NCBI GenBank assembly: GCA_900541905.1
Contig: UQLQ01000025.1
Location: forward strand, 1 to 24,326
Reading direction: 5' to 3'
Length of the DNA stretch: 24,326 nt
DNA from: an uncultured Oscillospiraceae bacterium
GTDB taxonomy: Bacteria > Bacillota > Clostridia > Oscillospirales > Acutalibacteraceae
Shown here: positions 1-9,209 of the stretch, in pieces
How positions within the stretch are numbered: the first letter of the stretch is position 1
How the letters are laid out: every line of letters begins with the position of its first letter
The notes under the pieces: model-generated
The model's input: only the letters and a program-made list of their open reading frames with translations
Told to the model about the DNA's origin: nothing
The model's database searches: none
Translations under genes and position numbers: made by a program

Positions 1-665
1 ATAAGATGGGTGAAGTCACAATCACCGCAAATGACGACGTTTCATTTGCAGTGAATAAGGGGGAATTTGCTGTCATTGTAGGCTCCAGCGGCGCCGGAAA
101 ATCTACCGTACTCAACATTCTGGGAGGTATGGACCATTGTGATGAAGGGACGATTTATGTAGACGGCAAAAAAATCAGCGATATGAAAGAACGCGAACTG
201 ACTACATATCGCCGCTATGATATCGGCTTTGTATTCCAATTTTATAATTTGGTACCCAATCTAACCGCAAAAGAAAATGTTGAACTGGCTTGTCAAATTT
301 GTAAGGACCCATTAGATGTAGAAACCGTATTGACCAATGTTGGCCTAAAAGACCGTATGAGCAACTTTCCGTCACAATTATCCGGCGGTGAACAGCAGCG
401 TGTTTCCATTGCCCGTGCCCTTGCGAAAAATCCAAAGCTTCTTCTATGCGATGAGCCAACCGGAGCTTTGGATGACAATACCGGTAAAACCATTCTAAAA
501 CTTTTGCAGGATACATGTTATCGCGATGGTATGACTGTTATTCTAATCACTCATAACCATGCCATTACACCTATGGCTAACCGAATTATTACCATGAAAA
601 ACAGTAAGGTAATCAGTAATGTTTATAACGAAAATCCGGTTCCAATTGAGCAAATTGAGTGGTAA
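1..665 (+). CDS. ABC transporter ATP-binding protein (5' end outside window)
   Basis: ATPase subunit of a FtsX/MacB-type ABC exporter, working at the cytoplasmic face with the permease that follows. Numbering from the ATG at base 6: Walker A GSSGAGKST at residues 26-34, Q-loop Gln78, signature LSGGEQ at 125-130, Walker B LLLCDEPTGALD at 145-156 and the switch His183 in ITHN. All nucleotide-binding motifs are intact. The frame stays open to the window edge and the codon before the ATG is Lys. Family members usually have about ten residues before this point, often ending in YKMGEV, so this ATG is probably internal and the true start lies upstream. The permease starts 39 bases after the stop behind a GGGGGAG site, so the two form an operon. 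Substrate unknown; the LolD/MacB subclass exports lipoproteins, peptides or antibiotics. Confidence 0.93.
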   Translation, partial: KMGEVTITANDDVSFAVNKGEFAVIVGSSGAGKSTVLNILGGMDHCDEGTIYVDGKKISDMKERELTTYRRYDIGFVFQFYNLVPNLTAKENVELACQICKDPLDVETVLTNVGLKDRMSNFPSQLSGGEQQRVSIARALAKNPKLLLCDEPTGALDDNTGKTILKLLQDTCYRDGMTVILITHNHAITPMANRIITMKNSKVISNVYNENPVPIEQIEW

Positions 666-704
666 ATACACTTAATACTGCCCCAAAGAGAGGGGGAGCA
701 TTTT

Positions 705-3700
705 ATGGGCGGAGCTCTTTGGAAGGATACCCTTCGTGAAATTAGACATTCCATTAATCGCTTTATCTCTATTTTAATTATCATAGCGCTTGGTGTAGGC
801 TTTTTTGTTGGTATTAAATGTGCCAGCCCTAGTATGCTGAAAACAGCGGATGACTATTTTGAAACACACGATTTAATGGATTTTAAACTGCAATCCACGG
901 TGGGATTTGATGATGAAGATTTACAAGCCATTGCAGATATGGAGCATATTGCAGAAATTATGCCCTCGTATTCTGCTGATGTCATCTTACAGCAGGAAAA
1001 TAAAAATGCAACTGTAAAAGTGATGGGCATTCAACCTGATGATTCCTCTTATACAGAATTGAACAAACCCGTTGTCATTGAAGGCAGAATGCCTCAAGCT
1101 GCCAATGAATGCGTGGTAGACCATTCGCAGGCTGTAAATGAATCCATTACCATAGGCAGTACTGTACAGTTTGCCCCCACTGTAGGCGAACAACCGCTTT
1201 CTGAAATACTAAACCGCGATACTTATACAGTTGTAGGTATTGTGGAATCTCCTATGTTTATTTCGGCAGACCGTGGACAAAGCACGGTTGGAGACGGTAC
1301 CATTTATTGCTTTTTCATGATTCCCCAGGAAAACTTTGCATACGAGTCCTATACAGAAGTATATGTTCAGACTGATATGAGCAAAGAAGGCATTTCCGCT
1401 TTCAGTGATGAATACAAAAATGCAATGAAAGAAATCGAAACGCAGCTGGATGAGCTGGGCAGCGAACGCGTACAAAACTTTGAGCAAACCACATTAAAGG
1501 ATGCGCGTGAAGAGCTGGCACAAGCAAAGGTCGATTACGAGGAAGGACAAAAGGAAGCTCAAACACAGCTAAGCGATGCCAAACAACAGTTGGAAGACGG
1601 TAGAGTACAACTGGAACAGGGGCAAGCAGAATTAGAAGAAGGAGAAAAACAACTGGAAATCGGAGATGCAACTGCCGCGGCAGGTTTTGCATCGGCCCAA
1701 TTCCAATTAAACTCCGCAAAACAGCAGTTGGATTCCGGTTGGCGTGCACTTGCTCAGTCAAAAGAACAACTTGCACAATCCGAACAGATCATCAACGACG
1801 GAAAAGCGCAAATTGCAGACGGCGAACGTCAATTGCAGGATGCATGGAACCAGTATGATTCCGGAAAAGCTCAACTGGAGCAAGCATCTTCACAGCTTAC
1901 CCAAATCAAACAGGAATATGAAGCTCTTGTTGCAAGCGGTGAATTAAAAAATCCGGATAAACAGTTGGAGTTTGCTCGAATGGCATCTGCTGCTTTAACA
2001 GACTTTATTTCATTACTGCAAAACAATCAAGGAGATGCTGACATTATAACAATGCTGCAATCTTTAAAGTCTGAAATTGACAATCGCATTCAAAAGGCTG
2101 AAGAGGAAATTGCACAGGGAAATCCAACGCCTCCTCTGATAACAGACGCTGAATTGGCATTAATTCAAATGATAATGCCTACACTGTTCCAACAAGCAGA
2201 AACCGCCTTAAACGATGCCTCTGAACAATTAGAACAAGGAAAAGCAGAACTTGACAACCAGCAAGCATTGCTGGACAGCAAAAAACAAGAATTGGCTTCC
2301 GGAGAAGCACAACTGGAGCAAGGCAAACAAGCACTTGCAGAAGCTGAGAGAACATTAAACGAAAGTCAGGCACAGTACACAGCAGGCATTGAAGCACTGC
2401 GGATACAAAAAGAACAATATGAAGTTCAACGTGCAAACGGAGTTGCCGAATTAGAGTCAGGGCGCGCTGAATTGGAACAAGCAAGAATTGATTTGGAAGA
2501 AGGTCAAAAAGAATACGACAAGGCCGTTGAAGAAACAAATCAAACCCTTGCCGACGCCAAAGCACAAATTGACGACGCACAGGAACAGCTGGATTCCTTT
2601 GACGAATTAAAATGGTATGTATTCAGCAGAGATGATAATCCCGGTTACGGAGATTATGAATCTGATACGCAGCGTGCCGACGCCGTAGCGTCTGTCTTCC
2701 CCGTGTTCTTTATTGCAGTTGTTATCTTGGTAACCCTGACAACTATGACACGTATGGTAGAGGACCAGCGCATTCAAATCGGCACCTTAAAAGCACTGGG
2801 ATATTCTTCAAAAGCAATTACGGGCAAGTATTTTATTTACTCTTTCCTTGCAGGTATCATTGGCTGTGCGGTAGGATTGGTTGTGGGTATCTTCTTATTC
2901 CCCAGCCTAATCTATATGGCATATGGTGCAATGTATCCTGCACTGCCGAATTTGATTTATTCCGTACCATGGTTATATCCGTTTTTGGCAATCATTGCAG
3001 CAATTTTATGTACGTCTTTCGTTTCCATTTTGGCTTGTTACAACTCGCTTCGTGTACAGCCGGCCATATTAATGCGTCCAAAAGCTCCAAAACCGGGAAA
3101 ACGTATCCTTTTGGAACGAGTAAGTTTTATTTGGAAACATTTGAGCTTTACCTCTAAGGTAACGGCACGTAATTTATTCCGTTATAAGATTCGCTTTTTG
3201 ATGACCATTTTAGGTGTGGCAGGATGTACCGCATTGATTATTGCTGCTCTGGGCTTGAATGACTCTGTATCTGTCATTGGGCAAAAACAATTTGTAGACA
3301 TTACCCACTACAATACAACTTTGGTCTTTAACAAAGAAAAAAGTGTAGCAGAAGCGGATACAATGAAATCCTATTTGAATGAGAATGAATATACCAAACA
3401 GAATATCTTTGTATCGATGCAGTCTGCTGTAACTCATAATGCCGACGACTCTGTCACCATGGATACGTACTTGGTTGTACCGGAATCGACAGAAGATTTC
3501 TCTTCTTACATTGAACTGAAAAACAGAGTCAGCAAAGAAGAGCTGCAAATGAGCAATGATGGTGTGATTATCACTGAAAAAATTTCGATGAAACTAGGTT
3601 TAAATGTTGGGGACTATGTTACATTCCGTGTAGACGACCAAGAATATCAAGCGCCCATTACAGGCATTACGGAAAACTATGCATATCATTATATCTATAT

Positions 3701-4289
3701 GCCGCCTGCCGTATATGAACAAGTATTTGGAGAGCCTGTCACCTACACCAATGCGTTTGCAATTGTACCTGATTTAGATGATACTGTAAAAAGTGAAATT
3801 GCAGATGATTTACTGGAACGCGATGATATTATGGCATTGTCTTATAATGATACCATCATAGACCAATTTAACAATACCATTTCAAGCATGCAGGCAATTG
3901 TTGTCGTTATTGTTTTGACAGCCGGTGCATTAGCATTTGTCGTTCTTTATAACTTAACAAATATTAATATAGAAGAACGTGTGCGTGAAATTGCTACCAT
4001 CAAGGTATTGGGCTTTAATATGAAGGAAACTATCAGCTATGTATTCCGTGAAAATATTATACTCACGTTACTTGGAATTGCCATTGGTTTGGGACTTGGA
4101 ACCATTATGACCGACTTTGTAGTCAATATTATAGAGTTAGATTTGGTCATGTTCGGGCGTGGCGTAAGCTGGATTAGTTACGTTGGTTCTGTACTCATAA
4201 CACTGGTATTTGCAATACTTGTAATGGTAGTAATGTCCTTTAAAGTCAGAAAAATTGATATGATAGAATCATTGAAATCAAACGAATAA
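705..4289 (+). CDS. FtsX/MacB-type ABC permease with long extracytoplasmic coiled coil
   Basis: Membrane partner of the preceding ATPase, 1194 residues. I see a first membrane segment at about 19-40, then a MacB-like extracytoplasmic part. From about 243 to 635 runs a Gln/Glu/Ala/Lys-rich stretch with many QLEQGKAELE-like units, predicted as coiled coil. Three membrane segments follow (about 662-683, 711-734, 758-782), which is FtsX domain 1. A second half has a segment at 831-852, another extracytoplasmic domain and three segments (about 1064-1085, 1118-1140, 1156-1180), FtsX domain 2. Family knowledge: such permeases work mechanically, coupling ATP hydrolysis to movement of periplasmic or wall-side domains, and are not channel importers. 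The coiled coil is far longer than in MacB or BceB. It could reach through the peptidoglycan or contact a partner; that is inference. The start has a GGGGGAG ribosome site. The stop overlaps the terminator palindrome by one base. Confidence 0.92.
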   Translation: MGGALWKDTLREIRHSINRFISILIIIALGVGFFVGIKCASPSMLKTADDYFETHDLMDFKLQSTVGFDDEDLQAIADMEHIAEIMPSYSADVILQQENKNATVKVMGIQPDDSSYTELNKPVVIEGRMPQAANECVVDHSQAVNESITIGSTVQFAPTVGEQPLSEILNRDTYTVVGIVESPMFISADRGQSTVGDGTIYCFFMIPQENFAYESYTEVYVQTDMSKEGISAFSDEYKNAMKEIETQLDELGSERVQNFEQTTLKDAREELAQAKVDYEEGQKEAQTQLSDAKQQLEDGRVQLEQGQAELEEGEKQLEIGDATAAAGFASAQFQLNSAKQQLDSGWRALAQSKEQLAQSEQIINDGKAQIADGERQLQDAWNQYDSGKAQLEQASSQLTQIKQEYEALVASGELKNPDKQLEFARMASAALTDFISLLQNNQGDADIITMLQSLKSEIDNRIQKAEEEIAQGNPTPPLITDAELALIQMIMPTLFQQAETALNDASEQLEQGKAELDNQQALLDSKKQELASGEAQLEQGKQALAEAERTLNESQAQYTAGIEALRIQKEQYEVQRANGVAELESGRAELEQARIDLEEGQKEYDKAVEETNQTLADAKAQIDDAQEQLDSFDELKWYVFSRDDNPGYGDYESDTQRADAVASVFPVFFIAVVILVTLTTMTRMVEDQRIQIGTLKALGYSSKAITGKYFIYSFLAGIIGCAVGLVVGIFLFPSLIYMAYGAMYPALPNLIYSVPWLYPFLAIIAAILCTSFVSILACYNSLRVQPAILMRPKAPKPGKRILLERVSFIWKHLSFTSKVTARNLFRYKIRFLMTILGVAGCTALIIAALGLNDSVSVIGQKQFVDITHYNTTLVFNKEKSVAEADTMKSYLNENEYTKQNIFVSMQSAVTHNADDSVTMDTYLVVPESTEDFSSYIELKNRVSKEELQMSNDGVIITEKISMKLGLNVGDYVTFRVDDQEYQAPITGITENYAYHYIYMPPAVYEQVFGEPVTYTNAFAIVPDLDDTVKSEIADDLLERDDIMALSYNDTIIDQFNNTISSMQAIVVVIVLTAGALAFVVLYNLTNINIEERVREIATIKVLGFNMKETISYVFRENIILTLLGIAIGLGLGTIMTDFVVNIIELDLVMFGRGVSWISYVGSVLITLVFAILVMVVMSFKVRKIDMIESLKSNE

Positions 4290-4324
4290 AAAAAGCTGAT
4301 GCAAACGTTTGCATCAGCTTTTTT
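4289..4324. terminator. Perfect palindromic terminator after the ABC permease
   Basis: An 18-bp perfect inverted repeat with no separate spacer, centred between 4306 and 4307 (AAAAAAGCTGATGCAAAC and its complement). The ends are A and T tracts, so it can act as an intrinsic terminator in both directions. It starts on the last base of the permease stop codon. The convergent - strand gene ending at 4582 has no nearer hairpin that I can see. Bases 4325-4581 hold no other recognisable element. Confidence 0.85.
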
Positions 4325-4581
4325 ATTGACAATTATAGTATCATTTTTCATGGCAAAGTCTCAAATAAGCCGTAAGAAGATGCTCTAATCATGTTTAAAA
4401 AATGATTTCAAAAATGCAGTCTTTCTGAAAACACCAAAAATTTTGTATCATACACAGTCATTCCAAATGATAGCCAGAAGCCCTAAAAGTATAAAAAAGC
4501 GATGAACCATACAGCTTTTTATCAGTGGAAAACTATAATAGTTAAATTGACACACATATGTTGTCGTTTCTGCTTCTATCT

Positions 4582-5100
4582 CTACAGCCACGCTTCTAGG
4601 CAAGCAGGATACTCCTCATCAATCAATATATAATGGCAACTGTATTTTTGACACATTTCAAGATAATATGCGTTATCCGCAATTACAGATTGCATGGTAC
4701 AACAGGTATCATCTATACGCTGTTCGATTGCATTTGCGTGCTCTTTTATCTCCAAAAAATGTCGTTCAATATAGTGTTGACTCATTACCAGACAATAATA
4801 ACGAATTTCATTCAGATATTTGTCAGAAAAATCTTCTTTCCAGTAAAAAGGAATATAGCTCCCCTCTATCACAAGATTTTGCTCATTCTCAACAGCAGTT
4901 TTTATCATCTCCCGTATGATAGGCCACAACAAAAGTTCCAATTCACTATCATCTTCGGGTGTTAAATTGGTATATCCGCTTCGTATGAGCCCCATCTTCA
5001 AAATATCAATAGACAAATATGGATATTGATACTTTTCTAACAGTTTTTGTGCCAATACAGTTTTTCCTGTGTGCGAAGCTCCTGTGATTAGGATAATCAC
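4582..5100 (-). CDS. Small P-loop ATP-binding protein, kinase-like
   Basis: A 172-residue cytoplasmic protein with an N-terminal P-loop, GASHTGKT at residues 7-14, right after a hydrophobic beta strand (MIILIT). A second strand with Asp (LSIDILKMG, about 30-38) and a strand IEGSYIP at about 78-84 fit the small nucleotide or metabolite kinase fold (adenylate kinase or 2-phosphoglycerate kinase-like groups). A short LID-like region may lie around 112-130. The true substrate cannot be read from the sequence. The start at 5100 has an AGGGAG site ten bases upstream. The gene lies 41 bases after nagZ in the same direction, so co-transcription is likely. A role in handling sugars from wall turnover would fit the neighbour but is only inference; a zeta-toxin-like or unrelated P-loop role cannot be excluded. 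Confidence 0.75.
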   Translation of the reverse strand: MIILITGASHTGKTVLAQKLLEKYQYPYLSIDILKMGLIRSGYTNLTPEDDSELELLLWPIIREMIKTAVENEQNLVIEGSYIPFYWKEDFSDKYLNEIRYYCLVMSQHYIERHFLEIKEHANAIEQRIDDTCCTMQSVIADNAYYLEMCQKYSCHYILIDEEYPACLEAWL

Positions 5101-5141
5101 GTTTTGTCATCTCCCTATCTACTGCCAGTAAATAAAATCAT

Positions 5142-6389
5142 TCAAAATGAACAGTACTGTAATTTCCATGCCAGTACACGGAGTACCCTCTCGTTAATTT
5201 CTTGCTCTGTAATCGTACCATCTGTGACAGCCTGCTTGATAGCTGCTCCCCCTCCCGCCAAATCGGATGTAAGCAGAATATCATTTCCTGCCTGAAATGC
5301 CATGACAGACGGATCTTGACCGCCTGTATAGCTTGGTATTGCCTGCATAGCCAAATCATCTGTCATAATGACACCTGTAAACCCTAATTCTTCTCTCAAA
5401 ATCCTATGCACTTCCTTGGAAAGTGAAGCCGGTGCGCCGGAATCCATACAATTTACAATATTGTGTGACACTAACACAGCAGGCGCTCCTGCTTTGACTC
5501 CTGCCAAAAATGGCAAGAAATCCGATGATTCAAAGGTGCTCATCGGTCGATTGTCATAAGCAATACCTGTATGAGTATCCTCATTATTGCCGTATCCCGG
5601 AAAATGCTTTAATGTACTTGATATTCCCTCTTCATTCATAGTTGTAACAACTGTACTGATATAATCTGCTGTACTCTCTGCATCTTGCCCAAAGGTACGG
5701 TCATAAATAAAATCTGTTTCCTGAAAAGATACATCTGCTACCGGTGCTAAATTCAGATGAATACCCAAACTTAACAATAACTGAGACTTTTCTTTTGTAT
5801 CCTCAACAATAGCTGATATTCCGCCTTGTGCATATACCGTTTGCGGTGACTGAAATTTATGGTCGGCTATGAGAGGATTGGAACTGACTCTTACTACGGT
5901 TCCCCCTTCCTCATCCACTCCAAAAATCATGGGAACATTACTTGCATTTTGATAGCTTTGTAAGGTCTCTTTCACTTGCTGCGCTGTTTTTCCATCAATA
6001 TCACGTGCAAACAAGATATAGCCTGCCGGCTGCAATGTCTCAATTGCAGCAATAGCGCTGCTTTCTGTTTCAGGACAGCGTGATATAAATAATTGACCTA
6101 TTTTTTGTTCTAACGTTAAAGTATCCAATATGGTTTGTGCTTCTGCTTTTGTTGCAGAAAAAACATCTTTTGAAATTGATGACTGCTCCTGTTGAGATTT
6201 CGTTTCTGAATCTGATACGGATGAAGTATTTGTATCAGATTGCACCTCATCGGCAGTGCTGTTTACATCGGAAGAAACTACCTCCTGACTGTTTGCACAG
6301 CCGCTTAGTACAAGAACCAATGACATAAACATAGCCAAAATCATAGATGCAGATATAGCAGATACCTGCGTTTTTTTGATTCGTTTCAT
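5142..6389 (-). CDS. nagZ: GH3 beta-N-acetylglucosaminidase lipoprotein (NagZ-like)
   Basis: Glycoside hydrolase family 3 enzyme predicted to remove terminal GlcNAc from peptidoglycan fragments outside the cell. Residues 1-31 form a lipoprotein signal (basic MKRIKK, hydrophobic core, lipobox LSGC with Cys31), followed by a Ser/Thr/Gln-rich linker to about 75. The catalytic barrel runs from about 85 to the end. It carries KHFPGYG at 261-267 with the NagZ-type Asp271-x-His273 dyad of the general acid loop, and the likely nucleophile Asp344 in IMTDDLAM. Length is normal for the single-domain NagZ type with a lipoprotein leader. The start at 6389 has a GAGAGG site. A promoter with 17-bp spacing lies upstream, and the P-loop protein gene follows. 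Related glycosidases of GH3 act on other beta-glycosides, but the Asp-x-His loop favours N-acetylglucosaminidase. Confidence 0.9.
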   Translation of the reverse strand: MKRIKKTQVSAISASMILAMFMSLVLVLSGCANSQEVVSSDVNSTADEVQSDTNTSSVSDSETKSQQEQSSISKDVFSATKAEAQTILDTLTLEQKIGQLFISRCPETESSAIAAIETLQPAGYILFARDIDGKTAQQVKETLQSYQNASNVPMIFGVDEEGGTVVRVSSNPLIADHKFQSPQTVYAQGGISAIVEDTKEKSQLLLSLGIHLNLAPVADVSFQETDFIYDRTFGQDAESTADYISTVVTTMNEEGISSTLKHFPGYGNNEDTHTGIAYDNRPMSTFESSDFLPFLAGVKAGAPAVLVSHNIVNCMDSGAPASLSKEVHRILREELGFTGVIMTDDLAMQAIPSYTGGQDPSVMAFQAGNDILLTSDLAGGGAAIKQAVTDGTITEQEINERVLRVLAWKLQYCSF

Positions 6390-6447
6390 ATTTTTTTCCT
6401 CTCATACCATTTCTTTTGCCAATAAACTTTCTACTCCAATATCAATC

Positions 6448-6476
6448 ATCATATCGATAAATACAACGTATGTAAA
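6448..6476 (-). promoter_or_regulatory. Predicted sigma-A promoter of nagZ
   Basis: On the - strand, TTTACA (6471-6476) and TATGAT (6448-6453) are separated by exactly 17 bases. The transcript would start near 6441, about 50 bases before the nagZ start codon. Confidence 0.55.
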
Positions 6477-6675
6477 GAAAATTTAGAAGTTTTTTGATTA
6501 CATTTTTGAAACCATCAGCTGCAAAAATCATTTAGTAGGAAAATGAGATAATCAGTATCTTCACACCCTCATACCAGTTCTTGGGCATGTTTTTTTACTC
6601 TGTAACGCACGCTATCTTAGCTTATCCCTTCTATTACTTGAGATATTTTGCTACTGAAAATTATCATTTACTCCA

Positions 6676-6707
6676 AAAAAAGCAGACACCTAGGTGTCTG
6701 CTTTTTT
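6676..6707 (-). terminator. Palindromic terminator of the acc-fab operon
   Basis: A 16-bp perfect inverted repeat without spacer, centred between 6691 and 6692, with the core GCAGACACCT flanked by A6 and T6 tracts. It starts 27 bases after the fabZ stop codon on the - strand and is the only strong hairpin there. It could also stop + strand transcription. Confidence 0.85.
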
Positions 6708-6734
6708 ACAAGACAATACGCACACTGCTTTTCT

Positions 6735-7163
6735 TTACTGTCCGATTGCAAATGTCAATTCTGCTTTGCAAGCAATTTGTCCGTTTACTTTAGCGACTGC
6801 AGCGCCAATGCCTACAGGTCCGCGTACCTTAATCATTTCAATTTCCATTTCAAGCACATCGCCCGGCACAACCTGCTGCTTAAATCGGGCATTTTTAATA
6901 CCGCCGAAAAATGCAATTTTGCCTTTGTTTTCTTCAACAGAAAGAATGGCAACTGCACCCACTTGAGCCATAGCCTCAATAATTAAAACACCCGGCATAA
7001 CATGATGCTGGGGAAAATGTCCCATAAAGTGCATCTCATTTGCTGTTACACATTTGATACCTTTTGCTTTTACCCCTGGCTCTAATTCTGTAATTTTATC
7101 TACCAATAAAAATGGATAACGGTGTGGAATAATTTCTTGTATTTGATTGCTGTTTAATTCCAT
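6735..7163 (-). CDS. fabZ: 3-hydroxyacyl-ACP dehydratase FabZ
   Basis: Cytoplasmic dehydratase of the elongation cycle, turning 3-hydroxyacyl-ACP into trans-2-enoyl-ACP. A single hot-dog domain of 142 residues, normal for FabZ. I see HRYPFLLVD at 14-22, the catalytic His49 in GHFP and Glu63 in IIEAMAQ. The start has an AAAGGAG site inside the end of fabF and lies one base after the fabF stop codon, so the two are likely translationally coupled. It is the last gene of the operon. Only one FabZ and one FabF are present here, so nothing obvious of the FabA, FabN or FabM type explains cis double-bond formation. Confidence 0.97.
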   Translation of the reverse strand: MELNSNQIQEIIPHRYPFLLVDKITELEPGVKAKGIKCVTANEMHFMGHFPQHHVMPGVLIIEAMAQVGAVAILSVEENKGKIAFFGGIKNARFKQQVVPGDVLEMEIEMIKVRGPVGIGAAVAKVNGQIACKAELTFAIGQ

Positions 7164-7164
7164 G

Positions 7165-8406
7165 TTAATCTCCTTTATACTTCTTCAGAAGAATCGTTGC
7201 ATTATGTCCGCCAAATCCCAGTGAATTGGACATTGCATATTCAATTTCTTTCTCACGGCCGACATTTGGAACAATATCCAAATCGCATTCAGGGTCAGGA
7301 ACTTCATAATTTATGGTTGCGGGAATAAAACCTTCCTGCAAAGCTTTTGCTGTAATAATGGCTTCCACAGCGCCGCTGCCGCCCAACAGATGGCCTGTCA
7401 TTGCTTTTGTGGAACTTACTGCCAATTGATACGCATGGTCGCCAAATGTAGTTTTGATGGCGAGGGTCTCACCACGGTCATTTGGAGGTGTGGAAGTACC
7501 GTGTGCATTGATATAATCCACCTGTTCAGGATTGACTCCTGCATCTTCCAAGGCACCTTTCATTGCTCGTGCACCACCGCTTCCATCAGGTACCGGCAGT
7601 GTCATATGGAAAGCATCACAAGTTGCACCATATCCTACAACTTCTGCATAAATTTTGGCACCACGTGCTTTTGCGTGCTCCAATTCTTCTAAAATCAAAG
7701 CGCCGCTTCCCTCACCCATTACAAATCCGGAACGTTCTTTATCAAACGGAATGGAAGCACGTTTTGGATTGTTACATTCGGTCAGTGCTTTCATAGAAGT
7801 AAATCCACCAATGCCAAGTTCAGTAACAGAGGCCTCGGAACCGCCTGTGCACATAATTTCGGCATATCCGTCACGAATATGGCGGAACGCATCACCAATT
7901 GCATTGGTTGCACTGGCACATGCTGTTACAACACTGGTACAAATACCTTTTGCACCAAGTTCAATTGCAATACATCCTGCTCCCATATTTACAATTAACA
8001 TAGGTACAAAGAACGGGGATACACGGTCATGGGATTTTTCCAAAGCACGGGTATGTTCGCGTTCCATAGTACCAATACCACCAACGCCTGAAGAATAAAT
8101 AACGCCAAATCGTTCCGGATTGATTTTTTCAATATCCAGACCGGAATCTGCAAAAGCTTGTTTTGCGGATACAACAGCATATTGACAGTAAGTATCCATT
8201 TTCTTAGCGTCCCGTTTCTCAATATAGTCATCCATATTAAAGTTTTTGATTTCAGCCGCAATTTTTACTTTATGATTGCTGGTATCAAAATTTTTAATAA
8301 AATCGATGCCACATTTGCCTGCCTTAACAGACTCCCATAACTCCTGCGGATTATTGCCGATTGGAGTTAAAGCACCAATTCCTGTTACCACTACGCGTCT
8401 TTTCAT
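7165..8406 (-). CDS. fabF: 3-oxoacyl-ACP synthase II FabF
   Basis: Elongating condensing enzyme that joins malonyl-ACP to acyl-ACP. 413 residues, the standard FabF length. The Cys-His-His triad is complete: Cys163 in TACASATNAIG, His302 in INAHGTSTPPND and His339 in TKAMTGHLLGG. Family knowledge: FabF rather than FabB is the usual elongation synthase in Gram-positive bacteria. The start at 8406 has an AAGGAG site eight bases upstream. It follows fabG after 54 bases, one of the longer gaps in the operon, and leads straight into fabZ. Confidence 0.97.
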   Translation of the reverse strand: MKRRVVVTGIGALTPIGNNPQELWESVKAGKCGIDFIKNFDTSNHKVKIAAEIKNFNMDDYIEKRDAKKMDTYCQYAVVSAKQAFADSGLDIEKINPERFGVIYSSGVGGIGTMEREHTRALEKSHDRVSPFFVPMLIVNMGAGCIAIELGAKGICTSVVTACASATNAIGDAFRHIRDGYAEIMCTGGSEASVTELGIGGFTSMKALTECNNPKRASIPFDKERSGFVMGEGSGALILEELEHAKARGAKIYAEVVGYGATCDAFHMTLPVPDGSGGARAMKGALEDAGVNPEQVDYINAHGTSTPPNDRGETLAIKTTFGDHAYQLAVSSTKAMTGHLLGGSGAVEAIITAKALQEGFIPATINYEVPDPECDLDIVPNVGREKEIEYAMSNSLGFGGHNATILLKKYKGD

Positions 8407-8460
8407 TCTATGCTCCTTTTCTCCGCCCTTTCAGCAGAAATAGATTGTCTAAAAATTGAA

Positions 8461-9204
8461 TTACATTACCATACCGCCGTCAACATTAATTACTTGACCG
8501 GTAATATAACGGGAGGCATCGCTTGCCAAAAATGCAGCTAAGTTTGCAACATCCTCTGTTTCTCCCATAACACCCATTGGGATAACACGTGTTATTTCGG
8601 CTTTTACATCATCGGACAACACATCAGTCATGGCAGTTCTGATAAAACCGGGAGCAATTGCATTTACAGTTACACCGCGGTTTGCAAGTTCTTTTGCCAT
8701 AGATTTGGTCATGCCAATCACACCTGCTTTACTTGCAGCATAATTTACTTGACCGGCATTGCCTGTTACACCAACAACAGATGCCATGTTGATGATTTTG
8801 CCGTATTTTTGTTTCATCATTGGGCGTGCTGCTTGTTTCATGCAGTTAAAGGTACCTTTTAGATTTACCGCAATTACAGCATCAAATTCTTCTTCGCTCA
8901 TACGCATTAACAGATTATCTCTTGTAATACCTGCATTGTTTACCAAAATATCAACTCTGCCAAAGGTATCCACTGCTGTTTGGAACAATTTCTCGCAATC
9001 TGCCATTTTAGAAACGTCGCCTTCACTTAACGCTACTTTCGCTCCTAACTTTTCGCATTCCGCTTTTGTATCTTCTGCCTGAGTTTTATCGCCAATGTAG
9101 TTAATCACTAAATTTGCTCCCAATGAAGCAAATTTTAAACAAATTTCTTTACCAATTCCGCGGCTTCCGCCGGTAACAATTGCAATTTTATCTTTTAAAT
9201 GCAT
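8461..9204 (-). CDS. fabG: 3-oxoacyl-ACP reductase FabG
   Basis: NADPH-dependent short-chain reductase turning 3-oxoacyl-ACP into 3-hydroxyacyl-ACP. 247 residues with the Rossmann motif TGGSRGIG at 11-18, NNAG at 89-92 and the catalytic Ser142, Tyr155 and Lys159 (YAASK). The C-terminal GQVINVDGGMVM is typical of FabG. The AAGGAG site sits just before the start, and the gene begins five bases after the fabD stop codon. SDR enzymes are often ambiguous in isolation, but the operon position makes FabG secure. Confidence 0.97.
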   Translation of the reverse strand: MHLKDKIAIVTGGSRGIGKEICLKFASLGANLVINYIGDKTQAEDTKAECEKLGAKVALSEGDVSKMADCEKLFQTAVDTFGRVDILVNNAGITRDNLLMRMSEEEFDAVIAVNLKGTFNCMKQAARPMMKQKYGKIINMASVVGVTGNAGQVNYAASKAGVIGMTKSMAKELANRGVTVNAIAPGFIRTAMTDVLSDDVKAEITRVIPMGVMGETEDVANLAAFLASDASRYITGQVINVDGGMVM

Positions 9205-9209
9205 GTCTT

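Larger units (their letters stand above)
6390..6734. other. Intergenic region between nagZ and fabZ
   Basis: 345 bases without a convincing gene. It holds the predicted nagZ promoter (6448-6476) and the terminator of the fatty acid operon (6676-6707). Between them (about 6480-6670) I see only AT-rich sequence. The short + strand frames over it and into fabZ have no ribosome site. Confidence 0.6.

Noticed and set aside
2179..2580. 133-codon - strand frame opposite the permease coiled coil
   Set aside because: Antisense shadow of the Gln/Glu/Leu repeats; rich in Leu, Arg and Val as expected from reversed Gln/Glu/Ala codons.
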